Below are positions 18,293 to 26,117 of a DNA stretch of 38,777 nucleotides, in pieces. Source of the stretch: Oscillospiraceae bacterium (GTDB lineage Bacteria; Bacillota; Clostridia; Christensenellales; Aristaeellaceae); the NCBI GenBank assembly GCA_031286995.1, contig JAITTS010000015.1, forward strand, positions 1 to 38,777, written 5' to 3'. The notes under the pieces are model-generated. The model did no database searches. It saw only the letters and a program-made list of their open reading frames with translations, and was not told the origin of the DNA. How positions within the stretch are numbered: position 1 is the stretch's first letter; each line of letters opens with the position of its first letter. Both the position numbers and the translations under genes were made by a program.

Positions 18293-18328
18293 GAAAAAAG
18301 GCGACAAGCCGCGAGACTTGCCGCCTTT
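18293..18328 (-). terminator. Rho-independent terminator between uraA and pyrB (possible internal attenuator)
   Basis: Minus strand AAAGGCGGCAAG-tctcgcgg-CTTGTCGCCTTTTTTC: G-C rich stem followed by T6. Confidence 0.8.
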
Positions 18329-18366
18329 CTACAACAAATATTGTGGTCGCCCGGTAAGACCAGGCT

Positions 18367-19653
18367 TCAGGCATCTTTTTCGATGTGCGCGGGCAGCGCC
18401 TTGTTGAGCACAATGCCCAAGATGGCCGCCAGGGCCGTGCCGCTGAAGGCGATATCCCCAAAGTTTTCGGTATGGAAGGAGATGCTGGCCCCGCCCAGGC
18501 CGAACACCAGCATGACGGCCACAATCAGCAGGTTGCGGGTGGCCTTAAAATCCACCCCGTTTCCCACCAGGGTGCGCAGGCCGACCGCCGCGATCATACC
18601 AAAGAGCACCACGGATACGCCGCCCATCACCGGGCCTGGCAGGGTTTGCAGCAGCGCGCCCAGCTTGCCGAACAGGGAGAGCAGAATGGCGATGCAGGCC
18701 GCGATGCGCAGGGTGACCGGATTATAGTTGCCCGTGGCGGCCAGCACGCCGGTGTTCTCGCTGTAAGTGGTGTTGGCCGGGCCGCCCAGCAGGCCCGCCA
18801 GCATGGTGGCCCCGCCGTCGCCGATCAGCGTGCGGTGCAGGCCGGGATCCTTCACAAAATCCTTGCCCACCACCGCGCCGTTGGCCGTGATGTCGCCAAT
18901 GTGCTCCACGAAAGTGACGATGGCGATGGGCGCTATCATGCAGATGGCCTTGATGCCAAAGCGGGGCAAGAACACGGCGGGCAGGCTGATCCAGGCCGCA
19001 TCACGCACGGGCTGCATGTTGACCAGCGGCACGCCGAGCCAGGTGAGCACAGCGGATGCCAGGTAGCCAAAGACGATGCCAAAGAGCACCGGCACCAGCT
19101 TAAAGAGGCCCTTGGCCCACAGGGAGATGCCCATGATGCTGGCGATGGTGACCAGCGCCACCAGCCAGTTCCAACCCACGGAGACCGTGCCCATTGGGGA
19201 AACGATGCTGCTGATAGCCGTTGGGGCCAGCATCATGCCGATAATGATGATCATGGGGCCGGTGACCACGGGGGGGAAAAAGCTCTTGATCCGGTTCGCA
19301 CCCAGCCACAGCACCAGCGCGGCCAGCACCAGATAGAGCGCGCCAGCCACGACGATGGCCCCCGTGGCGTAAGACAGGCCGTAATTGGGATCGCCATCCT
19401 TGGCGTACATACCCGCCACGGTGACGATGCCCGCGATGAACGCGAAGCTGGAGCCAAGGTACGTAGGCACCTTGCCCTTGGTGCACAGGTGAAAAAACAG
19501 CGTGCCCAGGCCGGCGCAGAGCAGGGCCACGGAGGGATTCAGCCCGGTGAGGGCGGGCACGAGCACCGTGGCGCCAAACATGGCGAACACGTGCTGAATG
19601 CCCAAAATGATCAGTTTGCCGGTGCTGTCCTTTTGCGGGGCGTTTTGTGACAT
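18367..19653 (-). CDS. uraA: Uracil permease (UraA/PyrP, NCS2 family)
   Basis: LGIQHVFAMFGATVLVPALTGLNPSVALLCAGLGTLFFHLCTKGKVPTYLGSSFAFI...GGPANTTYSENTGVLAATGNYNP. Confidence 0.96.
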   Translation of the reverse strand: MSQNAPQKDSTGKLIILGIQHVFAMFGATVLVPALTGLNPSVALLCAGLGTLFFHLCTKGKVPTYLGSSFAFIAGIVTVAGMYAKDGDPNYGLSYATGAIVVAGALYLVLAALVLWLGANRIKSFFPPVVTGPMIIIIGMMLAPTAISSIVSPMGTVSVGWNWLVALVTIASIMGISLWAKGLFKLVPVLFGIVFGYLASAVLTWLGVPLVNMQPVRDAAWISLPAVFLPRFGIKAICMIAPIAIVTFVEHIGDITANGAVVGKDFVKDPGLHRTLIGDGGATMLAGLLGGPANTTYSENTGVLAATGNYNPVTLRIAACIAILLSLFGKLGALLQTLPGPVMGGVSVVLFGMIAAVGLRTLVGNGVDFKATRNLLIVAVMLVFGLGGASISFHTENFGDIAFSGTALAAILGIVLNKALPAHIEKDA

Positions 19654-19716
19654 GGGGGTTTCCTCCTTAACGTATGGTGTCATGCGTTCGTATTGATCAG
19701 CCGCCCGGGGGGCGGG

Positions 19717-20271
19717 TCAATCCTTGTCGTAGAGCAACACATCCATGCGGCCATCAAACCGCGGCACGTGCACGCCCACCACCTCGCTCTGGGCCGTGGG
19801 CACGTTTTTGCCAATGTAGTCGGCGCGGATTGGCAGCTCGCGGTGCCCTCTGTCGATGAGCACAGCCAACTGAATGCGCCTGGGCCTGCCCATCTCAATG
19901 AGGGCATCCATGGCGGATCGGGCGGTGCGGCCCGTATAGAGCACATCATCCACCATCACCAGGGCTTTGCCGTTGATATCAAAGGGAATATCCGTGCCGT
20001 TGACCACCGGATGCTCGGAGAGCAGGGACAGGTCATCCCGGTACAGGGTGATATCCAGCACGCCCACGGGCACATCCGCACCCTCCACATCCCGTATCAC
20101 GCGGGCCAGTTCCTTGGCCAGGGGCACGCCTCTGCGCTGTATACCCACCAGCAGCAGCCCTTGCGTGCCGCCGTTCTTTTCGATGATTTCGTGGGCTATG
20201 CGCACCAGGGCGCGCTGCATGGCGGCCCCATCCATGATGGTCGCCTTTTCCCGCAGGTTATGCGCGGCCAT
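19717..20271 (-). CDS. pyrR: Bifunctional pyr operon regulator / uracil phosphoribosyltransferase
   Basis: [27 protein letters not shown]...[14 protein letters not shown]...[24 protein letters not shown]...[20 protein letters not shown]. Confidence 0.96.
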   Translation of the reverse strand: MAAHNLREKATIMDGAAMQRALVRIAHEIIEKNGGTQGLLLVGIQRRGVPLAKELARVIRDVEGADVPVGVLDITLYRDDLSLLSEHPVVNGTDIPFDINGKALVMVDDVLYTGRTARSAMDALIEMGRPRRIQLAVLIDRGHRELPIRADYIGKNVPTAQSEVVGVHVPRFDGRMDVLLYDKD

Positions 20272-20322
20272 GCGGAACGCCACCTCCCTTTCCTTATGCG
20301 GCAGACGCCCGCACACGGGCAC

Positions 20323-20356
20323 AAAAAAGCCGCTCTGCCAGGTATGGCAAAGCGAC
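20323..20356 (-). terminator. pyr operon leader attenuator terminator
   Basis: Minus strand GTCGCTTTGCCA-tacc-TGGCAGAGCGGC-TTTTTT: 12-bp stem with two G-U pairs, then T6, ahead of the pyrR start. Confidence 0.9.
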
Positions 20357-20380
20357 GCTACGTCTGTGCGCGAAGCCTTA

Positions 20381-20403
20381 CCAGCCTCTCTGGACCGATT
20401 TAA
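20381..20403 (-). promoter_or_regulatory. PyrR RNA-binding loop in the pyr leader
   Basis: Minus strand AAATCGGTCCAGAGAGGCTGG matches the known PyrR recognition element (UCCAGAGAGGCU). Confidence 0.9.
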
Positions 20404-20428
20404 AGGCGCATGTATCTATCCGATTCGC

Positions 20429-20457
20429 AGTATACCACGGGTGGCAGCATTTGTCTA
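20429..20457 (-). promoter_or_regulatory. Sigma-A promoter of the pyr operon
   Basis: Minus strand TAGACA - 17 nt - TATACT, upstream of the PyrR loop. Confidence 0.85.
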
Positions 20458-20520
20458 CACGCGGACAAAAAGTTCTATTTTTCGCAATGTTTCGCAATCA
20501 AATTTTTAAAATTGAGCGGT

Positions 20521-20922
20521 TTAAAGCTCCAAGTATTGGCACAGGGTATCGTACAGCTTATCCCCTACGCCCTGCACCTGCTTTAACTGCGCCAGCACCG
20601 CAAACCCGCCCAGCTCGGCCCTGTAGGCCACGATGCGCCCGGCCAGCGCCTCGCCCACGCCGGGGATGGCTGTCAGCATCCAAGCGGCGGCCTCATTCAC
20701 CTTCAGCTTGGCGCGCGCCGCGCCGGGCATGGGGGTGGCTGTATCCGGCGCGCTGGTGGGCAGCAGCAGCGTCACCTGCGGGGTGGGCGCAGGCAGCGGC
20801 TTGGCCGCGGCAATCACCCCCGCTGGTGTGCCTCGCGCCAGACCGTAAACCAGCAGCGCCGCGTACAGCCCGGCCAGCAGCGCGAAAGCCACCTTTTTGA
20901 CGGGATTCGTCTCTTTAAACAA
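20521..20922 (-). CDS. comEA: ComEA-like helix-hairpin-helix DNA-binding protein (TTG start)
   Basis: N-terminal TM; C-terminal KLKVNEAAAWMLTAIPGVGEALAGRIVAYRAELGGFAVLAQLKQVQGVGDKLYDTL (tandem HhH). Confidence 0.85.
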   Translation of the reverse strand: MFKETNPVKKVAFALLAGLYAALLVYGLARGTPAGVIAAAKPLPAPTPQVTLLLPTSAPDTATPMPGAARAKLKVNEAAAWMLTAIPGVGEALAGRIVAYRAELGGFAVLAQLKQVQGVGDKLYDTLCQYLEL

Positions 20923-21049
20923 CGCGCGCTCCCCTCCTCAGCCGCAAAGCCTTTCGCTCTGCGGGCAGAGCAAACCAAGAAAGCCGCGACCGGCAACCGT
21001 CCTGATGGATGATGCTATTATGCCATCATGCCCCGCAAAAGGCAACCGC

Positions 21050-22060
21050 TTATTTGCCGTCGTAGAGATGGCAGACCACATGGTGCCCCGGCGTCACCTC
21101 GCGCTGCTGCGGCTCCTCGGCCTCGCAGACAGCCATACAGTGCCTGCACCGGGTGTGAAATTTGCAGCCCTTCGGCGGGTTGGCCGGGGATGGAATGCTG
21201 CCCTGCAGGATGATGCGCTGCATCTTCGCGCCGGGATCCGGCACAGGGATGGCGCTGAAGAGCGCCTGGGTGTAGGGGTGCAGGGGCTCACGAAAGATAT
21301 CGCCCTTGCCGCCAAACTCCACCAGATTGCCCAGGTACATGACCCCGACGGTATCCGAGATGTGCTCTACCACCGACAGGTCGTGCGAGATGAACAGGTA
21401 GGTAAGGCCGAACTGCCGCTGCAAATCCTTCAGCAGGTTGATGATCTGGGCCTGTATGCTCACATCCAGTGCGGATACCGGCTCGTCGCACACCACAAAC
21501 TGCGGGTTAAGCGCCAGGGCCCGGGCGATGCAGATGCGTTGGCGCTGACCACCGGAAAACTCGTGCGGGTAGCGGTTTTTGTGGTAGGGCTGCAGGCCGC
21601 AGGCCTGCATGATGCGGTCGATGTAAGCATTAAAATCCTTGGGGGATACCAGGGCATGCTCGCGCACCGCCTCGCCGATGATCTCGCCTACCGGCAGGCG
21701 CGGGCTGAGGGATGAATACGGATCCTGAAAGATGATCTGCATCTTGGGGCGCATGGCGCGCAGGCTCGCCTTCCCCAGGCTGTAAATCTCGGTGCCGTCA
21801 AAGCGCACCTCTCCGGCGGTTTTTTCCGTCAGGCGCAGAATCGTGCGGCCCACGGTGGTCTTGCCGCAGCCAGATTCCCCCACCAGGCCCATGGTCGCGC
21901 CCCTGCGGATGTCAAAACTGACGCCATCCACCGCCCGCACGTGCCCGCGCACCCGTTGGCCCAGGCCGGTCTTGATGGGGAAATACTTGCGCAGGCCGCG
22001 CACTTGCAGCAGATTATCGGCCCCCTGGGTTTGCGCCGCCGCACCGCTCAGTTCAGCCAT
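21050..22060 (-). CDS. oppF: Oligopeptide ABC transporter ATP-binding protein
   Basis: Walker [16 protein letters not shown], signature LSGGQ-like [19 protein letters not shown], Walker [14 protein letters not shown]-terminal Cys-rich [15 protein letters not shown]. Confidence 0.95.
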   Translation of the reverse strand: MAELSGAAAQTQGADNLLQVRGLRKYFPIKTGLGQRVRGHVRAVDGVSFDIRRGATMGLVGESGCGKTTVGRTILRLTEKTAGEVRFDGTEIYSLGKASLRAMRPKMQIIFQDPYSSLSPRLPVGEIIGEAVREHALVSPKDFNAYIDRIMQACGLQPYHKNRYPHEFSGGQRQRICIARALALNPQFVVCDEPVSALDVSIQAQIINLLKDLQRQFGLTYLFISHDLSVVEHISDTVGVMYLGNLVEFGGKGDIFREPLHPYTQALFSAIPVPDPGAKMQRIILQGSIPSPANPPKGCKFHTRCRHCMAVCEAEEPQQREVTPGHHVVCHLYDGK

Positions 22061-23255
22061 GCGCCTCGCCCCCCTTCGCCTGCGCCGCTTCCGCGCAGCG
22101 GTGGCAGCTGACCGCGTGGGTCGCGCTGAGAGAGAACGCGGGCGGGTATGCCCCCGCGCACGCGGCTACGCACTGTTCACACCGGTCGCGAAAGTAGCAA
22201 TGATCCGGCATGTGCACAGGGTTGGGCACCTGGCCGGGGATGGAGTAGAGCCTATCCACCGGCTTGTTGACCACAGGCTTGCTGTGCAACAGGCCGATCG
22301 TGTAAGGGTGGCTGGGGTTGTGAAACACCTCTTTGGCCGTGCCCTTCTCCACCACGCGGCCAGAGTACATCACCACCACGTAATCCGCCATTTCGGCGAT
22401 CACGCCCAGATCATGGGTGATGAGCATGATGGAGGAATTGATTTGCGTCTTCAGTTCCCGCAGCAGATCCAATATCTGGGCTTGAATGGTCACATCCAAG
22501 GCGGTGGTCGGCTCATCGGCGATGATCAGCTTGGGGTTGCAGGCCAGCGCCATGGCGATCATAACCCGCTGGCGCATGCCGCCGGATAGCTCGTGGGGGT
22601 ACATCATGTACACGCCCTTGCTGCCCGCAATGCCCACGGTATCCAGCATCTCAATGGTGCGCCGCTTCACCTGCTCTTTGTGCCAGGCCGGGTTGTGCAG
22701 GGCGATCACCTCATCCACCTGCATGCCCACGCGCAGCACGGGGTTCAGGCTGGTCATGGGCTCTTGAAAGATCATGGAGATCCTGTTGCCGCGGATGCGC
22801 TGCATGGCCCAGGTGGGCGTCTTGGCGATGTCGTACACGCCATCCCCGCTATCAAAGCGGATGGCGCCGGCCACCACCTGCCCCTGGGGCCGCTGCACCA
22901 GTTGCATCAGCGACAGGCTGGTGACGGATTTGCCGCAGCCGGATTCCCCCACCACGCCCACCGTCTTGCCCTTGGGCACATCAAAGGTGACGCCATCCAC
23001 CGCCTTGACCGTGCCGATATCCGTAAAAAAGTAGGTGTGCAGATCGTCAAACTCCACCACGTTGTTCTCATCCCGCATACGGGTCATGTACTCTGCCGGA
23101 TCCACATTTTTACGGTTACGCCGGGCCTCAATGTCGCGGATGACGCGGTGGTTCTCGCGGGTAATGCGGCGCGATTCCCGTGCGGAAATGTAGTTTTGCC
23201 GCTTATCCGACCCCTGGCGGTCATCCGTAGAGGCCGGTTCTGCCTTGGCGCGCAT
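22053..23255 (-). CDS. oppD: Oligopeptide ABC transporter ATP-binding protein
   Basis: [62 protein letters not shown]-terminal [14 protein letters not shown]; extended N-terminus. Confidence 0.95.
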   Translation of the reverse strand: MRAKAEPASTDDRQGSDKRQNYISARESRRITRENHRVIRDIEARRNRKNVDPAEYMTRMRDENNVVEFDDLHTYFFTDIGTVKAVDGVTFDVPKGKTVGVVGESGCGKSVTSLSLMQLVQRPQGQVVAGAIRFDSGDGVYDIAKTPTWAMQRIRGNRISMIFQEPMTSLNPVLRVGMQVDEVIALHNPAWHKEQVKRRTIEMLDTVGIAGSKGVYMMYPHELSGGMRQRVMIAMALACNPKLIIADEPTTALDVTIQAQILDLLRELKTQINSSIMLITHDLGVIAEMADYVVVMYSGRVVEKGTAKEVFHNPSHPYTIGLLHSKPVVNKPVDRLYSIPGQVPNPVHMPDHCYFRDRCEQCVAACAGAYPPAFSLSATHAVSCHRCAEAAQAKGGEAHG

Positions 23256-23267
23256 GTCGTTCCCTCC

Positions 23268-25025
23268 TTACCGCTTCATCTTGGGGTCAAAGGCATCCCG
23301 CAGGCCGTCGCCGATAAAGTTAAAGCCCAGCACTGTCAGCAAGATCAGCATGCCCGCCGGAATCCACACAAACAGGTAGTTGGTCATGACATAGATGTTG
23401 GATACCGCGTTGATGATAGAGCCCCAGGATGCCATGGGGAACTTGACCCCCAGGCCCAGGAAGCTGAGCACCGCCTCTATCAAAATGACCGAGCCCAGGG
23501 ACATGGTGGCGATGACGATGAGCTGCGGAATGACGTTGGGCACCAGGTGGCGAAAGATGCGGCGCTTGACCGAGAGACCGGTGGCTTCCGTGGCGGTCAT
23601 AAACTCCTGCTCCCGCAGGGAGAGGATCTGCCCGCGCACCATCCGGGCGATGGCGGGCCAGCCCAGCACACCCATGGCGATCATCAGCAGGTAGATGCGC
23701 ACGATGGGCACCACCTTTTCCGCATCCATGATCGCGCCCATGATAATATAGATGGGGTATTGCGGAATGCAATTGAACACATCCACCACGCGCATGACCA
23801 GGTTATCCACCCACTTGCCGAAGTATCCGGCAACGCCGCCTAGCACCACGCCGAAGAGGGTCTCGATAATCACCACCACAAAGCCGATCATCAGGCTGAC
23901 ACGGCCCCCGTACATCAGGCGCACCAGCATATCCATGCCGTTGCCATCCGTGCCCAGCGGATGCGCCCAGGATGGGGACTCGTATGTGCTGACCAGGTAG
24001 GTCATCTCTTCCCTGCGGATGGTGTACTGTTTATCCTTGCGTTCCACCACGTACTCGCGGTCTTTGCCGTCGTCCTCACCGGGCATGACGAAGGCCGTCA
24101 GATTTTCGGCCACCGCGTTCTGCGCCGCCACGCGGAAGGCGGGGCTGAACGCCGCGCCCGGTATCGCCGCTTTGAGCACAAAATGCGAAGCCACCCCCAG
24201 CAAGGCCCCGTCCTCATCCGGTTGCCCGGCGTAAAAGCGCACCACGTCGCCATCCCGCCGGGCCGTGTAGCGCTGCCCTGCGGCCTCAAAGGGTGCAGGG
24301 TCTTGCCCCGCCGCCTGGGCGGCACGCTGCGCGGCCAGGCGAAAAGCAAACGAATCGGCGTTGCCGCCTTCCATCTCAAAGACCAGCTTCGATGCCAGCG
24401 CCACATCCGCTACCGCGGAGACCACGGCCTCTACCTTGGATGCGCGCACCGTGTACGCCATGCCCGCCAGCGTAAAGCTTTGTGCCCCAGAGGCTATGGT
24501 CTCATCAAAGGCCGCCTGAAAGCCCTCTGGCAAGGTGATGCCCGGCGCGGCCTTCAGATCGAACCGGTTGCGGATGCCCCGGCCGCTGGCCACGGTTTGC
24601 AGGCCCGTGATGCGGTAAAAATCCTCCCCCTCACGCACCAGGCCAAAGTTTGCGCCTGCGCTTTCAAAGGCCGTTTCGCCGCCGCTGATCGCCAAAATCA
24701 TCTTGGCGCGGGCGGCGTTGTCAAACTGCTGCCCAGGCGCCGGGGTGTAACGGTATTCCTCGTTAATGGTCACCGCCGCATAGTCGCTCAATTGGGGGTA
24801 GTAGGCCCGGAACACCTGGCTTTCGGAATAGGGGCTGAACCATCCGCCCGGGAAGGCGAACAGAAACATCAGCAGGATGATAATGGAACCGGCGATGGCC
24901 AGCTTGTTGCGCATAAAGCGCTTAAAGACCAGCATGCCGGGGGAAAGCACTTTGACCCGCCGCGCATCGTCCAGTGCGATGGGCGTTGCATCTGGCGCCT
25001 GGCTGTACGTCTTCTTCTCATCCAT
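23268..25025 (-). CDS. oppC: Oligopeptide ABC transporter permease (OppC) with ~265-aa extracytoplasmic insertion
   Basis: N-terminal TM, then large loop, then canonical HPLGTDGNGMDMLVRLMYGGRVSL...EAVLSFLGLGV...FNFIGDGLRDAFDPKMKR. Confidence 0.92.
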   Translation of the reverse strand: MDEKKTYSQAPDATPIALDDARRVKVLSPGMLVFKRFMRNKLAIAGSIIILLMFLFAFPGGWFSPYSESQVFRAYYPQLSDYAAVTINEEYRYTPAPGQQFDNAARAKMILAISGGETAFESAGANFGLVREGEDFYRITGLQTVASGRGIRNRFDLKAAPGITLPEGFQAAFDETIASGAQSFTLAGMAYTVRASKVEAVVSAVADVALASKLVFEMEGGNADSFAFRLAAQRAAQAAGQDPAPFEAAGQRYTARRDGDVVRFYAGQPDEDGALLGVASHFVLKAAIPGAAFSPAFRVAAQNAVAENLTAFVMPGEDDGKDREYVVERKDKQYTIRREEMTYLVSTYESPSWAHPLGTDGNGMDMLVRLMYGGRVSLMIGFVVVIIETLFGVVLGGVAGYFGKWVDNLVMRVVDVFNCIPQYPIYIIMGAIMDAEKVVPIVRIYLLMIAMGVLGWPAIARMVRGQILSLREQEFMTATEATGLSVKRRIFRHLVPNVIPQLIVIATMSLGSVILIEAVLSFLGLGVKFPMASWGSIINAVSNIYVMTNYLFVWIPAGMLILLTVLGFNFIGDGLRDAFDPKMKR

Positions 25026-25038
25026 TCGCCCATCCCCC

Positions 25039-26037
25039 CTAACTGATGCGGACACGGGGATCCACGACAGCGTACAGGATGTCGGCGATCAGCGTGCCCA
25101 GCAGCGTCAAAACCGCGATAAAGAGCATGTAGAACATGGTGAAGGGAATATCCCCGCCCACCATCGCCTGATACGAGGTATACCCGATACCCGGTATCTG
25201 GAAAAGCGTTTCCGTGATCAGCGCGCCGCCGAAAAGGCTTGGCAACGTACCGCCCAGCAGCGTGACGATGGGGATGAGCGTGTTGCGGAAGGCGTGCTTG
25301 TTGATGACCGTCCGCTCAGGCAGGCCCTTGGCCCGCGCGGTGCGGATAAAATCGGCGTTCAGCACCTCCAGCATGTTGGTGCGGGTGTAGCGCATCAGGT
25401 CGCCCACGCTGATGATGGTCAGGGTGATTACGGGCATGATGTAGTGCTTCACCACATCCCAAAACTGCCCGGATGGCGAGAGCATTTGATACATGCGGCC
25501 CACCTTGCCGTACAGATCCAGCCACCCCAGATTGACGGAGAACACCAGCTTGAGTATGGTGGCAAAGAAGAAGGTGGGCAGTGAGATGCCGATCAGCGCG
25601 AAGACCGTAACGGCGTAATCCGTCTTGCTGTACTGTTTTTTTGCTGAGAGAACGCCCAAGGGGATGGCGATGATCACCCGCAGGTACAGCGAGATGGCGG
25701 CCAGCCAGAACGAATCCCAAATCACCTCGCGAAACTTCGTCATCACAGGCACGTTAAAGTGCCATGAGTCGCCGAACTCGCCCCGGAAAGCGTTGCCCAG
25801 CCAGCTGAAAAAGCCGGTAAAGATATCGGTATCCATCTTATAAATCGCGTTAAGCTGCGCCAGCCACTCGGTGTAGGTTTTGCCGCCGGGCAGGCTGGAT
25901 TTTTGCCTCGCCATATTTTCCACAAAGGATGTGGGGATACACCGCATGATGCCGTAGATGATCAGCGCCACAAAGAACAGAATCATCGCGCTGAGCAGCA
26001 CCCGCTTGAGGATGTACTTCCACACAGCACACACCAC
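25039..26037 (-). CDS. oppB: Oligopeptide ABC transporter permease (OppB)
   Basis: YILKRVLLSAMILFFVALIIYGIMRCIP...RYTRTNMLEVLNADFIRTARAKGLPERTVINKHAFRNTLIPIVT. Start may be GTG at 26025. Confidence 0.94.
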   Translation of the reverse strand: MVCAVWKYILKRVLLSAMILFFVALIIYGIMRCIPTSFVENMARQKSSLPGGKTYTEWLAQLNAIYKMDTDIFTGFFSWLGNAFRGEFGDSWHFNVPVMTKFREVIWDSFWLAAISLYLRVIIAIPLGVLSAKKQYSKTDYAVTVFALIGISLPTFFFATILKLVFSVNLGWLDLYGKVGRMYQMLSPSGQFWDVVKHYIMPVITLTIISVGDLMRYTRTNMLEVLNADFIRTARAKGLPERTVINKHAFRNTLIPIVTLLGGTLPSLFGGALITETLFQIPGIGYTSYQAMVGGDIPFTMFYMLFIAVLTLLGTLIADILYAVVDPRVRIS

Positions 26038-26063
26038 CTATTCGCCGCCACACAACGGAACAA

Positions 26064-26099
26064 GGCATGGATGCGCGGATTGCGCCGCGCACCCATGCC
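26064..26099. repeat. Stable intercistronic hairpin between oppA and oppB
   Basis: GGCATGGaTGCGCGG-attgcg-CCGCGCAcCCATGCC; 14-15-bp stem with one mismatch, no T tract. Confidence 0.8.
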
Positions 26100-26117
26100 G
26101 TCTGCCGCCGGGGCGAT

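Noticed and set aside
18385-19650. 421-aa plus-strand ORF opposite uraA
   Set aside because: Antisense of a membrane protein gene; His/Gln/Asp-rich artefact.
20940-20963. Hairpin CCGCAGAGC-gaaa-GGCTTTGCGG between oppF and comEA as a terminator
   Set aside because: No T tract on either strand; overlaps the comEA upstream region, so terminator function is unsupported.
22593-23843. 416-aa plus-strand ORF spanning the oppD-oppC junction
   Set aside because: Shadow ORF crossing two real genes on the other strand; composition typical of antisense translation.
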